Shown piece by piece: positions 1 to 9,337 of a DNA stretch of 64,000 bases. Location of the stretch: positions 30,181,308 to 30,245,307 of the forward strand of contig CM069603.1 in assembly GCA_035771175.1 (NCBI GenBank). The letters run 5' to 3'. The DNA comes from Paratinospora sagittata (taxonomy: Eukaryota > Streptophyta > Magnoliopsida > Ranunculales > Menispermaceae). The position numbers and the translations under genes were made by a program. Position 1 is the first letter of the stretch; each line of letters starts with the position of its first letter. The notes below the pieces were generated by a model that worked only from the letters and a program-made list of their open reading frames with translations, searched no databases and was not told the origin of the DNA.

Positions 1-632
1 TTTTCATTCACGTTGGGTCAAAACCCCAATTTGTCAAAAACGCCGTAAAACGGCTCCCATAGCGAAAATTAGTCCGCTAGAATCGTTACATCTAGCTTAG
101 ATAGTAATTTCACGAAGAAAGATAGTGAAAATCACTTACCGCGAGGCCCGATTGGACGCGAATCCCGCGTTCTTTCTTTGTTCCTCTCTTCCTTCTTCTC
201 GGTCCTTCCTCTTTTGTTTCTCTCTTTCCAGCAACTTCCTTCGTTTTTTTTATTACATACGAGTACTGTTCATGGTACTGTTCCGTGAACAATACCCGCA
301 AATGAACAGTATTTAATTATTATTTTATTTTTTTCTTCCTTTATTCCTCTTTTTCTTCTTCTATACACTCAATTCACATATTTAATTAACCAACCCCATA
401 AATTAAGCAATTGACATCAACTCCAGTGTTTAACTTGTAAGCACCCATAGAAGATGATCTCATAGGTATCATCTTCTTTGCTACTCATACACACGTATAT
501 TTGGCTCCTATGTATAAAAGACGTGTATTATCAAGCGTATAGTTAGCTCCTACGTATAAAATACATGTATTATACAGCTCGATATACTTGTACGTCAACG
601 TATGTATTTAAGTAAATTTACGGGGTGTTACA
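1..632 (-). mobile_element. Partial Ty3-gypsy LTR (Tekay-like), cut by the window edge
   Basis: Read on the minus strand, an LTR begins at 632 with TGTAACACCCCG, the usual start of Tekay-type chromovirus LTRs. Just outside it (633-650) lies a purine-rich tract, AAGTTGGGGAGATT on the minus strand, which fits the polypurine tract. Next to that is the string ATTTCGAGGACGAAATTCC, which commonly precedes such LTRs. This is therefore the 3' LTR of a minus-strand element. Its other end lies left of the window. It holds no gene; short open frames at 110-316 are low-complexity shadows. Confidence 0.7.
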
Positions 633-1900
633 ATCTCCCCAACTTAAGGAATTTCGTCCTCGAAATTTAGAATCAAGGACTATTCCTGAAGTGATACTCA
701 ATCTCAGAAAACTGCTCCCGCATTTTCTAATTCCGCTGTATTTTTGCTCTTCTTAATACGTAGTCTCCTCCCCTACTTAGAGTTGAGTTATATCCATAAC
801 ATATATGGAATCCGAATGATATTTTCTCAACATCAATATATAGAAAATATTATGGACACCTAGCAACTGTGACAGTAGAGCAAATCGGTAAGCCAATGAA
901 CCTATCCTATCAAGGATCTCTACTAGTCCAACAAATCGCGGTGCGAGCTTTCCTTTCATCCCAAATCTCATTTGGCTTTTCTGTGGTAAGACTCTTAGCA
1001 AAACCGAGTCAGCCACAATACAATATATCAAGGCCTATATACCAACCCTGTGCATTTAATAATCTCCTCTAGCACCAATAACAATAACTCCATACTTTCA
1101 AATCAACAAGTTGGAGATCTATAAGGCTTACTATCAAACCTTTAGAACACAAGTTTACACAAATAACGTATTCCTTCCAACTTCCACCAAAATTCAAGTA
1201 TGTCAGACCCGAGCATGCTCGCAAGCATCAAAGTCACTCTCTCAGTCTGTCAACCAGTCTGAGAATACAATATCACACTGAGAAGGAGATGAGTACCAAA
1301 TCGAGTCTGCATCATATATCAGATCTCGACAAAATCTTCGGATCTTAATCTGACATGACAAATATCTGAGTACTCCCATCAAATCTCCTTATCTCACACA
1401 TATACAATCTGCTCAGTCTATCAATAGAATTCTGGCGTTCATTGGAAGAATATATAGACTTATCAGTCCACTAATGGTTGTCCAAATGGTATCATTTCTA
1501 CCCATAACCCATAAGAGACCATTTGAATCCCATCTTCAGTTAACACAATCAATATTACCAATTCCATAATCTTTCATACTGATATCATACTCATCTCATC
1601 ATAACTTTTACTCTCTGAATATGAGTATCAATCAGCTGAACATGCATTCGAGCACAAATATCAACACATGGAGTAATAGAGAGTGCACTCATAACTGTAA
1701 CTCTCACTCACAAACAATCTCCCATTTATGGCTAACTGATAGTTACTACTCCAGTTTCAGTCTATTTTCTGCTCAATGCCTCGACAACATATTGGCCTAT
1801 CCTAGGATAATACTTCAATATAAAATCAAATCCTTCGGGAATTCTTGCCACATTTATTACCTCATATTCAGTTTCTTTCCGTTCAAATAATTACTTCAGA
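633..1900 (-). pseudogene. Decayed Ty3-gypsy integrase and C-terminal tail
   Basis: The minus strand still encodes recognisable pieces of a chromovirus integrase. At about 777-1031 the frame contains RVLPQKSQMRFGMKGKL, EILDRIGSLAYR and VHNIFYILMLRKYH, the conserved tail in which the chain ends with a chromodomain-like segment. At about 1200-1300 a separate frame reads GTHLLLS and SQTG-QTER, matching the integrase core stretch usually ending HPQTDGQTER, with a stop inside. Stops and frameshifts break the rest. It lies directly upstream, in the element's sense, of the LTR at 1-632, so both belong to one old element. Reverse transcriptase and gag are not recognisable. It is certainly non-functional. 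Confidence 0.65.
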
Positions 1901-4190
1901 CTCTTAAAATCTGAAGAGAATGTGACATTTGTATTATAGAGGCAATGCTCTCATTATGTCAAAATAACTACCAACAAATTTCTATTCACTCTCACGATAG
2001 TTATTCTCGTGCACTACCAAATATCTGGAGACACAAGGAATTAACTTATCCTTTTGTATTAATGCACAACCTAAATCTGGATGTGATATTCATAAATCAC
2101 AATATATATGGCTAGTAACTACCCAACAACAACGAAATGCACAACTTATGAGCTTGTGGCAAAGTTGTAATGTGAGAAAGACAGAGGCTTGAACCATTGA
2201 TAGCTCCCAATTTGGGTGCCAAAGGTGTGGGTACTTCTGTAAAAACATATATAGTTGAGACTGAAGTAAAAATAAAATAAATAGAAGGTCTCAATGATAA
2301 GCCAGATGAAATGAAAAGATATGTGAAAGTTATGGAAAACTTTCAGGAGAAGAGACTCTCCTATCTTAACTGGCAGTCTGATAATAGACGGAGTAAAGAA
2401 TTTGCTACTCTGAGTGGAGACCATCTTAGAGAAGGATTAAGTCTATGAAACTGATAAAGCAAGTTAGCTAAGTTTAAGCTAACTGATGAGAAGAGATGAT
2501 AGAAAATTGGGTTAAGGACTCCTGAGATGATTAAGGCACGAGATTAATTGAAGAAGCTATGTTATGAGGGCTTCTATAATCATGCTGAAATTGATTTAAG
2601 GCATGAAAAAGTTTTATCTTATTACAATGTAGTGACATGCCTAACCATAAATACAAACATGAATTCAATAGACTGGTATAGTTTATTTTTGGACTGATTA
2701 CTATGGATATTCTGAGAATGATAAGGATCTAGAATACATGTTGGGATCCTATATGGCAGGTTTGATAATTGTTGGGTTATAAATATAGGCACAAGGTGTG
2801 AGGCAGCCTATAACTTTCGGGTTAGCCAAAGCTGTGGTGAAATTGTTAACCCCAGCCATACTGAGATAGCTTGCACTGCCGTTAGAAGCCAAGTCATCAA
2901 CACCAGTTTTAGGTAAAAAGAGAAATAAGTAATGTAAAGAAATGTTGGGGCAATAATCTAAAATTGAAGATCAGTGAAACATTGACTAAGGTTGAGATTT
3001 TGGCAGTATTAGTGACTCTAAGTTTGTTAGTATCATTAACACATTTACATACACCTTAAATCCTCACAATTTCTCAGGTGCCTGTCCAGGTAGCAATTTT
3101 AATACTTCATCAAAGAAACTCCAATATACCAGCTCACCACACGAATTTTAATCAACTACATGCCTTATTACGTTACTCTAAATGGCTTTGTACTAGCCAT
3201 ATTCTCCATGTCCTCATCAATAACTATCTTATCTTAGATAGAAGACTTTGAGGGTAGAAATTCCTCGAGATTCAAAATGAGAATTTTTCACTTATTCAGA
3301 ATATTACTTCTTTGCGAAGAGACGCTAGCCAGTCATACCCAACAAAGCATCCAATTTCAAAAACTTCATATTCTAAAGTCCATACTTACTTGATGACCCT
3401 CATATTTATTCCACATATTATTTGCTAACCATATCATGGTAGATTCTTTCTCCTGTAGGCATACTCACAATCAATGATCTACTATTATAACAGAAGATAA
3501 TACAATCTGTCTACCATATCACCAGAGGTACAAGACCAGGTAGATCCAACAATGCCTCAGATTATACACAATAACAAAATGTTGATCATACATGTTATCA
3601 ACGTCGTACTAATCTTTGGATCTGGTCTTGTATGTACTTTCATTTATTCTCTAAAATCTGGTGGAGTCGCATTGATAAAACATATTGGGGCATTCCTTAT
3701 TGACTAACTGGACATGTATAATATATTCGTTGAATGACGCACGTGTTGAATAAGTGTTTGAAATGATTTTAAATGTCATATTTCTCTAAATGTATATAAT
3801 TGTCATCTCAAGAACTATATTCACTGAGCTGTTGTTTGCTCACCCCATTTCCTCAAATATTTCAGGTATTGAGTCGAAGGGAAAAGAAAACTCTGTGAGT
3901 GATAATCACGTGAGCTTTCGTCTGGTATGTGTATGTACACTTGGAGGAAATAGCTTATATTGTTAGTTTGATATGTATACTTATCACACATTATATGTAT
4001 TATCATCTAGATGGGATGTGTGGGCATATATATAGCTTAATATATTGGATGATGAAATGAAAATGTGATGTGTGAATGAATGGAATGATTATAGAGATCT
4101 ATATTGGACTTGATTTGTGGTATATGAGGAAAAAAAAATTTGTAAATGTTGGGAAGGATTGTGAGACTACGTGAAGGCTGACAGTGTATT
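1901..4190. other. Degraded intergenic DNA, probably old retroelement sequence
   Basis: No gene can be supported here. Two weak hints exist. At about 2362-2405 the plus strand reads roughly QSDNRRSKEFA, resembling the RQKSYAD-RRRELEF stretch of gypsy integrases, which would imply a second, oppositely oriented remnant. At about 2745-2910 the minus strand has an open stretch of roughly 55 codons (including GVDDLASNGSAS and NPKVIGCLTPC) ending in TAG, which I do not recognise. The segment around 3830-3910 resembles the downstream part of a gypsy LTR in plus orientation. All of these are tentative. Confidence 0.3.
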
Positions 4191-4212
4191 ATATACTGAA
4201 TATGGGTATGTA

Positions 4213-4270
4213 CAGTGTATAGTACACTGTGTCGGTCATGACGTCAGCCTACGTCAGGGGCGTCATGACA
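4213..4270. repeat. Inverted repeats at a possible LTR end
   Basis: CAGTGTA-TAG-TACACTG (4213-4229) is a short palindrome. GTCATGACG (4235-4243) is repeated inverted as CGTCATGAC (4261-4269). The right edge, GGGGCGTCATGACA at 4257-4270, reads TGTCATGACGCCCC on the minus strand. That looks like a gypsy LTR terminus, followed directly by remnants of the MULE gene. The matching far end and target duplication were not found, so the LTR assignment is tentative. Confidence 0.35.
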
Positions 4271-4379
4271 AATGATGTTTGACTTCTATAACAGTTCAGA
4301 GCTGAATCATCTCATCTAATTTGTTCATGCATTGAAAAACTATTGAATGGTGATCAATAAAATATTAAAGTTTCTACAA

Positions 4380-4732
4380 GGGATCCTTTTTGACCTTTCT
4401 TCAATTATTATCTTCAAGACCTATCACAGAAGCAGCAACTTGATAACCACAATTTCCACCAGCTATAATGTCTTTTACTTGTTGTGGGTAAGATCTTAAG
4501 CCAATTGGAAAATTGATCGATATATTTTTCAGGCTTGAATGTCTGTGTCATATGAACTTTAGTTGGTTGTTTGATATTTGCCATAAATATAGGGAAATGA
4601 CCATGTTTTGCAAATAACATACAGTGAAACAGTGATTGATCCCTCTTGGTTGATGTGTTAATCTTTAAACTTGATTTTTCCATGAATGTTTTTTTTTCTC
4701 ACTTTCGGCACATAAATCAATGTGGATAAAGG
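4380..4732 (-). pseudogene. MULE/FAR1-type transposase gene, C-terminal segment with OTU-like domain
   Basis: This is the 3' part of a minus-strand gene whose other parts are at 8942-9337 and 12440-13470. It is separated from its middle part by the hAT insertion at 4733. The frame reads NTSTKRDQSLF, then HMTQTFKPEKYIDQF, both typical of long FAR1/MULE proteins downstream of the SWIM finger. After a frameshift near 4495 it reads VKDIIAGGNCGYQVAASVIG. This fits the start of an OTU-type cysteine peptidase, usually DGNCGYRA; here the Asp before GNC is Gly. A TGA replaces the expected Trp just after (near 4411). The OTU segment is cut short; nothing recognisable follows below about 4380. The coding piece is inactive. 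Whether the parent was a transposon or a host FAR1-like gene cannot be decided here. Confidence 0.6.
4725..4732. repeat. hAT target-site duplication, left copy
   Basis: GATAAAGG lies immediately left of the hAT terminus and is repeated exactly at 8934-8941. An 8-bp duplication is the hallmark of hAT insertion. Confidence 0.93.
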
Positions 4733-5444
4733 TAGGGATGGCAATTCCTGTTGTCGTGTCGCAATCGATCGTGTCGTAATCGTGTATAATAAAATATATT
4801 GTAAACCCGAACACGACCCGTTTAATTATCATGTCATTATATGTAAACCCAAATACGACATGTTTAATAAACGGATGACCCGTACACGACACGTTTAACC
4901 CGTTATTTAAACGGGTCATATTCAGGTTGTGTTTAACCTAACACGACACGTTAATTATTTGAACCTAACACGACACATTTAACCTGTTTATAACCTATTT
5001 AACCTGTTTATAAAATAGGTTCATTCTAACCTATTTAACATGCACAAATTTAAATTTACATAATAAATCAAAAATCATAATTATACAACCATAAAGACCA
5101 AATAGAATATTATGGAATTTCGTCTCAACAACATGACAAAAATTATTAGATAGTCTCCACACATTTAACACAAAATATATACATTCTAGACTCATGATTC
5201 ATGAAGCATGCAAATAACAAGAAACTTCAAGTTTTTAATTTCCAACGGAATTTGAGCATATGGCTGAGGATGGATCTTCTTCATTCAAGCTCATCTTTAA
5301 TACATCTTGTGTGATTTCCTCGAAATCCATTTCATAGGTGTTATCTACAACAAATATTGAAGCATATTAATAAAATTTAAGTTAGAAAAGGTAAATAACA
5401 ATGAAAATTGAATTAAAGATAATAATCTAACCTGTTATTCCTTC

Positions 5445-7417
5445 ACACATCCAATCTTGCAAGCAGATAATTGCTTCTGTTGTTTCAGGCTTAAATGAAG
5501 AGCGAAAATGGTCAAGCACGCCCCCCCCCCCCCCCCCCCGCAAGGTCAGGATAACGAAATTGATTCGACTTTCAGAAAGCAAGGACATCCAACTTCACAT
5601 TTCGTGCCATCTTTGGTTCATCTAAGTAAAGCTCTAGTTGAAACTTTTGGGTATTGCTTCCCAACTCATCAAATGACATTTTATCAAATTCCTAAATCAC
5701 AAAACAATGAATATTAAAACAAAAAAGATACTATAGTACAAAAAAAAGAATGTATGAAACTTTTTACCTTAAATGCTTCCATTGAAGTATCAAAGCAATC
5801 AACCCCATTAATAACATTAGCATATTTTTTCTATGAAGCATTCCAACTTGAAGGTTGAACAGGAGCTTTCAACTTGTATGTTTCAAATAAGTCTTGCAAC
5901 TTGCTATTGAATCGATAAAATTCTAGAGAATCTTCTCCATAAATATTCTTGTAGACAAAGCAAACAAAACTCATCTTATATCGATGGTCCAATGCACATG
6001 CTATAGCCATAGTTGTAGAAAATTCAGACCAATACTTCTCAAACTTTGACCACATTTTATTTGCCACAGCTCTCAAGTACTCATCATTCCCATGTTTTTG
6101 TTTTTTCATTTCAATGTAACACATATATATTGCAGGGTAATACAAATTGGAAGTAGGATACTTGGTGCCAGAAAATATCAAAGTGGAATCATAAAACACT
6201 TTCGGAAAAGATCTAATTTTTCCAATTTTTCCCACTCTTCTCTTGAAGGACAATTGTTATAGTTTGAATCACTTAATTCCATGTGTTGGAATGCCCGACG
6301 ATAAAAAAAAAAAAAAGCACTTTGAAGCATGCGATAAGTTGAATTTCACCTAGTTGACACATCTTGACATAATCCTTTTTTGTTTCCATCTGACACTAAG
6401 TTAACACATTCTAAAAAATTTTGCTTTCATACTTGAGACCCTTAACATATTTGACACTTTCCCGAATTTTTCCAAGATGAATCAACTATTTTTAATCCTT
6501 TTTGGACAATCAAGTTAAGAATATGTGCACAACATCGCGTATGAAAATGATTACCATCACATATAAGTAAGCTCTTAAGCTTCAATTGTGTTTTCAACTT
6601 GTCAACCGAAACATCATTACTAGCAACATTATCTAAAGTGATACTAAAAACCTTGGCCTCAAGCCCCCATTCACATAACAAATTATGAATTTTTGCAGAT
6701 AATACCACTCCAGTATGTGGAGGAGGCATAAATGTAAAGCTCAACACTCTTTTTTGCAAATTCCAATTCTTATCTATGAAATGACATGTCAAACACAAAT
6801 ATCCATTGATAGTCAAAGAGGTCCACAAATCAGAAGTAAAAGATATCCTCCCAGGAGCTACCTCTAGCAAAGACTTCACTATTGCCCTCTTTTTTTATAC
6901 AACTTAATAGTATCAGTCTTTGCAGTGTTTCGTGACACTAGTTGATTTGCAGGATGCAAATAACTAAATATTGGCCTTATACCCACATATTCAACAAATT
7001 GAAAAGGTAAATCATGCATAACTATTGCTTGTGTCACTAAATTACGAAATGTTTCAGAATCAAAGTGAGATCCACCAAAAGAAATAGCACCACTATCATG
7101 TGAAATCAACAATTGACCAATATCACGATGATTTCTCCTAACACATGAATCAATATGTCGTTTCAAGTTACCTGTTCATATTTGCTATCAGCAAAATACA
7201 CAACTCCACAATGCTTGCGCTTAGCCTTTTGCTTTTTGTCAGGACCCAAAGGAAGCAACTCAAAATTGTTCCACACTTGGGAAGTGCGCCTCCTCCTACG
7301 CTTCGGCTTTTGCTTATTGACACCACCTTTGTCAATATCATCTTCAAGATCAATGCTCACATCAACACTGTTGGCATCAAGCTCATCAAGATCAATTTCA
7401 AGTCTTTGATTATCCAT
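5445..7417 (-). pseudogene. hAT transposase (BED finger, RNase-H-like core, hATC), broken
   Basis: The minus strand encodes, in order, a BED zinc-finger region (7163-7417) with a basic KPKRRRRR stretch and KHCGVVYFADSKYE, continuing after a frameshift as LKRHIDSC near 7166; the catalytic core (6442-6879) with SFTSDLWTS and ITLDNVASNDV, which carry the first two acidic positions of the hAT triad; CCAHILNLIVQKGLK; and a later block (5831-6253) with MAIACALDHRYKM. The hATC dimerisation tail survives only as flanks: LDVLAF-stop-KSNQFRYPDL (about 5545-5590; TGA for the expected Trp) and FRSSFKPETTEAIICLQDW (about 5450-5510). Defects: Arg replaces the first zinc-binding Cys of BED, there are several frameshifts and stops, and the hATC core is missing at the poly-C tract. 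It cannot make transposase. Confidence 0.85.
5521..5539. repeat. 19-nt poly-C tract replacing the hATC core
   Basis: Nineteen consecutive C residues on the plus strand lie exactly where the centre of the hATC domain of the hAT transposase should be. The coding flanks on both sides remain recognisable. It may be a deletion scar or an assembly or sequencing artefact. Confidence 0.9.
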
Positions 7418-8700
7418 CTACATATCAAAATCAGAACATTTCAAAGTTAGACATATTTTCATGCTCTCAAAAAGTAAACTAATCCACTGGCAAAAAAGAA
7501 ACATAGTAAAAGAGAACACATATATTCATATTTGTATTTAAGGAGAGAATCCAGTATATAAATGATTATCATAATGACATTCATGACTGCTATTCCCTAG
7601 TTGGTATTGTTTAATATCACATGCTCCATAATTTGAGAACATTTACTGATGTATAGTACAAAAACAATGTGTTCCATGTGTTATTGCAGTACTCCTTATT
7701 GAATAATTACTCATGCTACTCTTGTATACCCAGTACCCTTTCTATCTACTTTTTCTAAGTCTTTAAGTAACTTACTGGCCAATTACTGTAAATTTTAATG
7801 TCCACCAAATACATGAAGGGCTAACATGAAATATATCCATCAACATGAAATTTCCAGCAATCTGATGTTGAAGTTTTTTTTTATGCTTGTTTTTGTTCAA
7901 ATCTCAGTTGAGTTCATCAAATCTCAAATTAATAATAACTTGTTTTTGTTCATATCTCAAATCTCACTTGAGTTCATATCTAGCATTAATAATATTGTAG
8001 ATTTGGGTTTTTTCTTTCAATATAATTCAAGAGAAAAATGTCAAATGAACAACACAACCCCATATAATAAAAGAGAATAGAAGACTTGTGAAGCAAAGTG
8101 AACAAGTACTAAAAAATACATAAAAAAATGAGATTCTTGCAGACTTTCAGTTGCAGGATGTGAAGAAATTAGGAAGAAGAAGAAGAAAAATAAGGATGAC
8201 GATTATACTTATTTTTGAAGAAGTTGAACCCTTGTTGCTATTGCGGCGTTGTCATTCGAACAAAAAAGATGAAAATGGAAAACTTTGTTGCGATTCGAAC
8301 AAAGAAGATGAATTCGAAGAAGAAAAGTAGAAACCCTCTTGCTTTGTTGTTGTTGCAACACTAGTAAAAACCCTCTTCGCTGACGCTCGTGAAGATGAAA
8401 ACGGAAAAGGAAACCCTATTCAATCGGCTCTTTCTCTTTCAATCTTTCTTTTGATAAGTTTAGATTAGGCTAGGGCACCTTTATTTTTTTGACGAGTTAG
8501 GCTAGGGCATCTAGTTTTGAATTTTACTTTTAGGATATATAATAAGTAATAAAAATATTATTCACTAAAAAGTTAATAACAATGATATCAAACAATAAAA
8601 AATAAAAAGAAGGGTGGCAAGTAACAACCGACTAATAACATCAAATATTTTTTAAAAAAAATTAAAACAAATGAAAAAAAGTTTGTGTCATCAACATGTT
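7418..8700 (-). other. 5' non-coding region of the hAT element
   Basis: This stretch lies between the transposase start and the right end of the hAT element. It is AT-rich with direct repeats of TTTTTGTTCA-ATCTCA-type sequence at 7890-7980, and GAAGAAGAA and TTCGAAC runs at 8160-8400. I see no other gene. It probably held the element's promoter and leader, by position only. Confidence 0.5.
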
Positions 8701-8933
8701 AATAAATGGGTTAATTTCGTGTTCAAAATAAATAAATAAAAATTGTCTTTAATCGTGTTCAACGGGTCAATTTCGGGTTTAGCGAATCGATCTATTTTTG
8801 ACCTGAAATTTAATCATATTTAATCGGGTTTAACGTATTTTGACCCTCACCTGTTTATGCTAAACCCAAACTCGTTAACTTCATGCCGGTTTTAAGTCAT
8901 GTTATCGTATTGTGACGTATATTGCCACCCCTA

Positions 8934-8941
8934 GATAAAGG
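8934..8941. repeat. hAT target-site duplication, right copy
   Basis: GATAAAGG immediately follows the right hAT terminus and matches 4725-4732 exactly. The sequence beyond it continues the interrupted MULE gene. Confidence 0.93.
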
Positions 8942-9337
8942 ATTCGATATCTACTTCAATTATTTATGCATTCTTGTCTTTTCAGTTGTATCATAATGCT
9001 CATATTGCTTTAAGAAAACATCAATCTCAACTGTATATTTTAAGTTTTGCTTCAATTTTTTAATAGGGGAAGCATTTTTTTTTTCAATAGGCTAAGAATA
9101 GTGGGATGGAACGAACTTCCTGTTGTCTTCAAGTATCTTGTGTGCATAGGATGATCCATGTATTTTTTTTTTTTGTATCATACACCCATGACCCACCATT
9201 ATCTTGTGTGCATAGGGTAATCCTGTTTGTTTTTTTTTTTTTTGTATCATGCACCCACCATTAGCTTTTTGCAAATCCATATCATCACAATGTTTGTATT
9301 CTTTATGTATCTTTTTAGGCTGCATTTTGATGCAACT
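8942..9337 (-). pseudogene. MULE/FAR1-type transposase gene, middle segment with SWIM zinc finger
   Basis: On the minus strand this piece begins ASKCSLKRYI, continuing the LCGV at the end of the segment beyond the solo LTR. It then reads CDDMDLQKANGGCMIQK-KQTGLPYAHKI, which corresponds to the SWIM-type zinc finger of FAR1/MULE proteins (consensus CGC-6-THGLPCAHE). The first and third metal ligands are lost (Gly for Cys, Tyr for Cys). The finger is present twice: a second copy, GHGCMIQKKKIHGSSYAHKI, follows at once. Downstream is KKLKQNLKYTVEIDVFLKQYE, then the hAT insertion. Stops and frameshifts make it inactive. The domain call rests on motif order and on the match to the two flanking segments. 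Confidence 0.62.
9120..9260 (-). repeat. Tandem duplication of the SWIM-finger segment
   Basis: Two adjacent units of about 65-70 bp each contain CTTGTGTGCATAGG followed by a T-run and TGTATCATRCACCCA on the plus strand (about 9125-9190 and 9195-9260). Each encodes one degenerate SWIM finger of the MULE gene on the minus strand. Confidence 0.7.

Larger units (their letters stand above)
4733..8933 (-). mobile_element. hAT-superfamily DNA transposon, 4,201 bp, defective
   Basis: The ends are 13-bp imperfect terminal inverted repeats: TAGGGATGGCAAT (4733-4745) and ATTGCCACCCCTA (8921-8933), differing at one position. Perfect 8-bp GATAAAGG duplications flank them. Subterminal regions (about 4800-5030 and 8690-8900) are rich in ACCCGTTTAA and AACGGGT-type motifs in both orientations, as expected for transposase binding near hAT ends. 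The inside carries a broken minus-strand RICESLEEPER/Ac-type transposase (5445-7417) and a long 5' non-coding part (7418-8700). The element sits inside the MULE gene, so it is younger than that gene. Confidence 0.93.

Noticed and set aside
5508..5717. Plus-strand open frame starting with a Pro run
   Set aside because: The Pro run is the 19-C tract; the frame is antisense to the hATC remnant.
7145..7450. Two plus-strand frames of 84 and 101 codons
   Set aside because: Both are antisense shadows of the BED-finger part of the hAT transposase.
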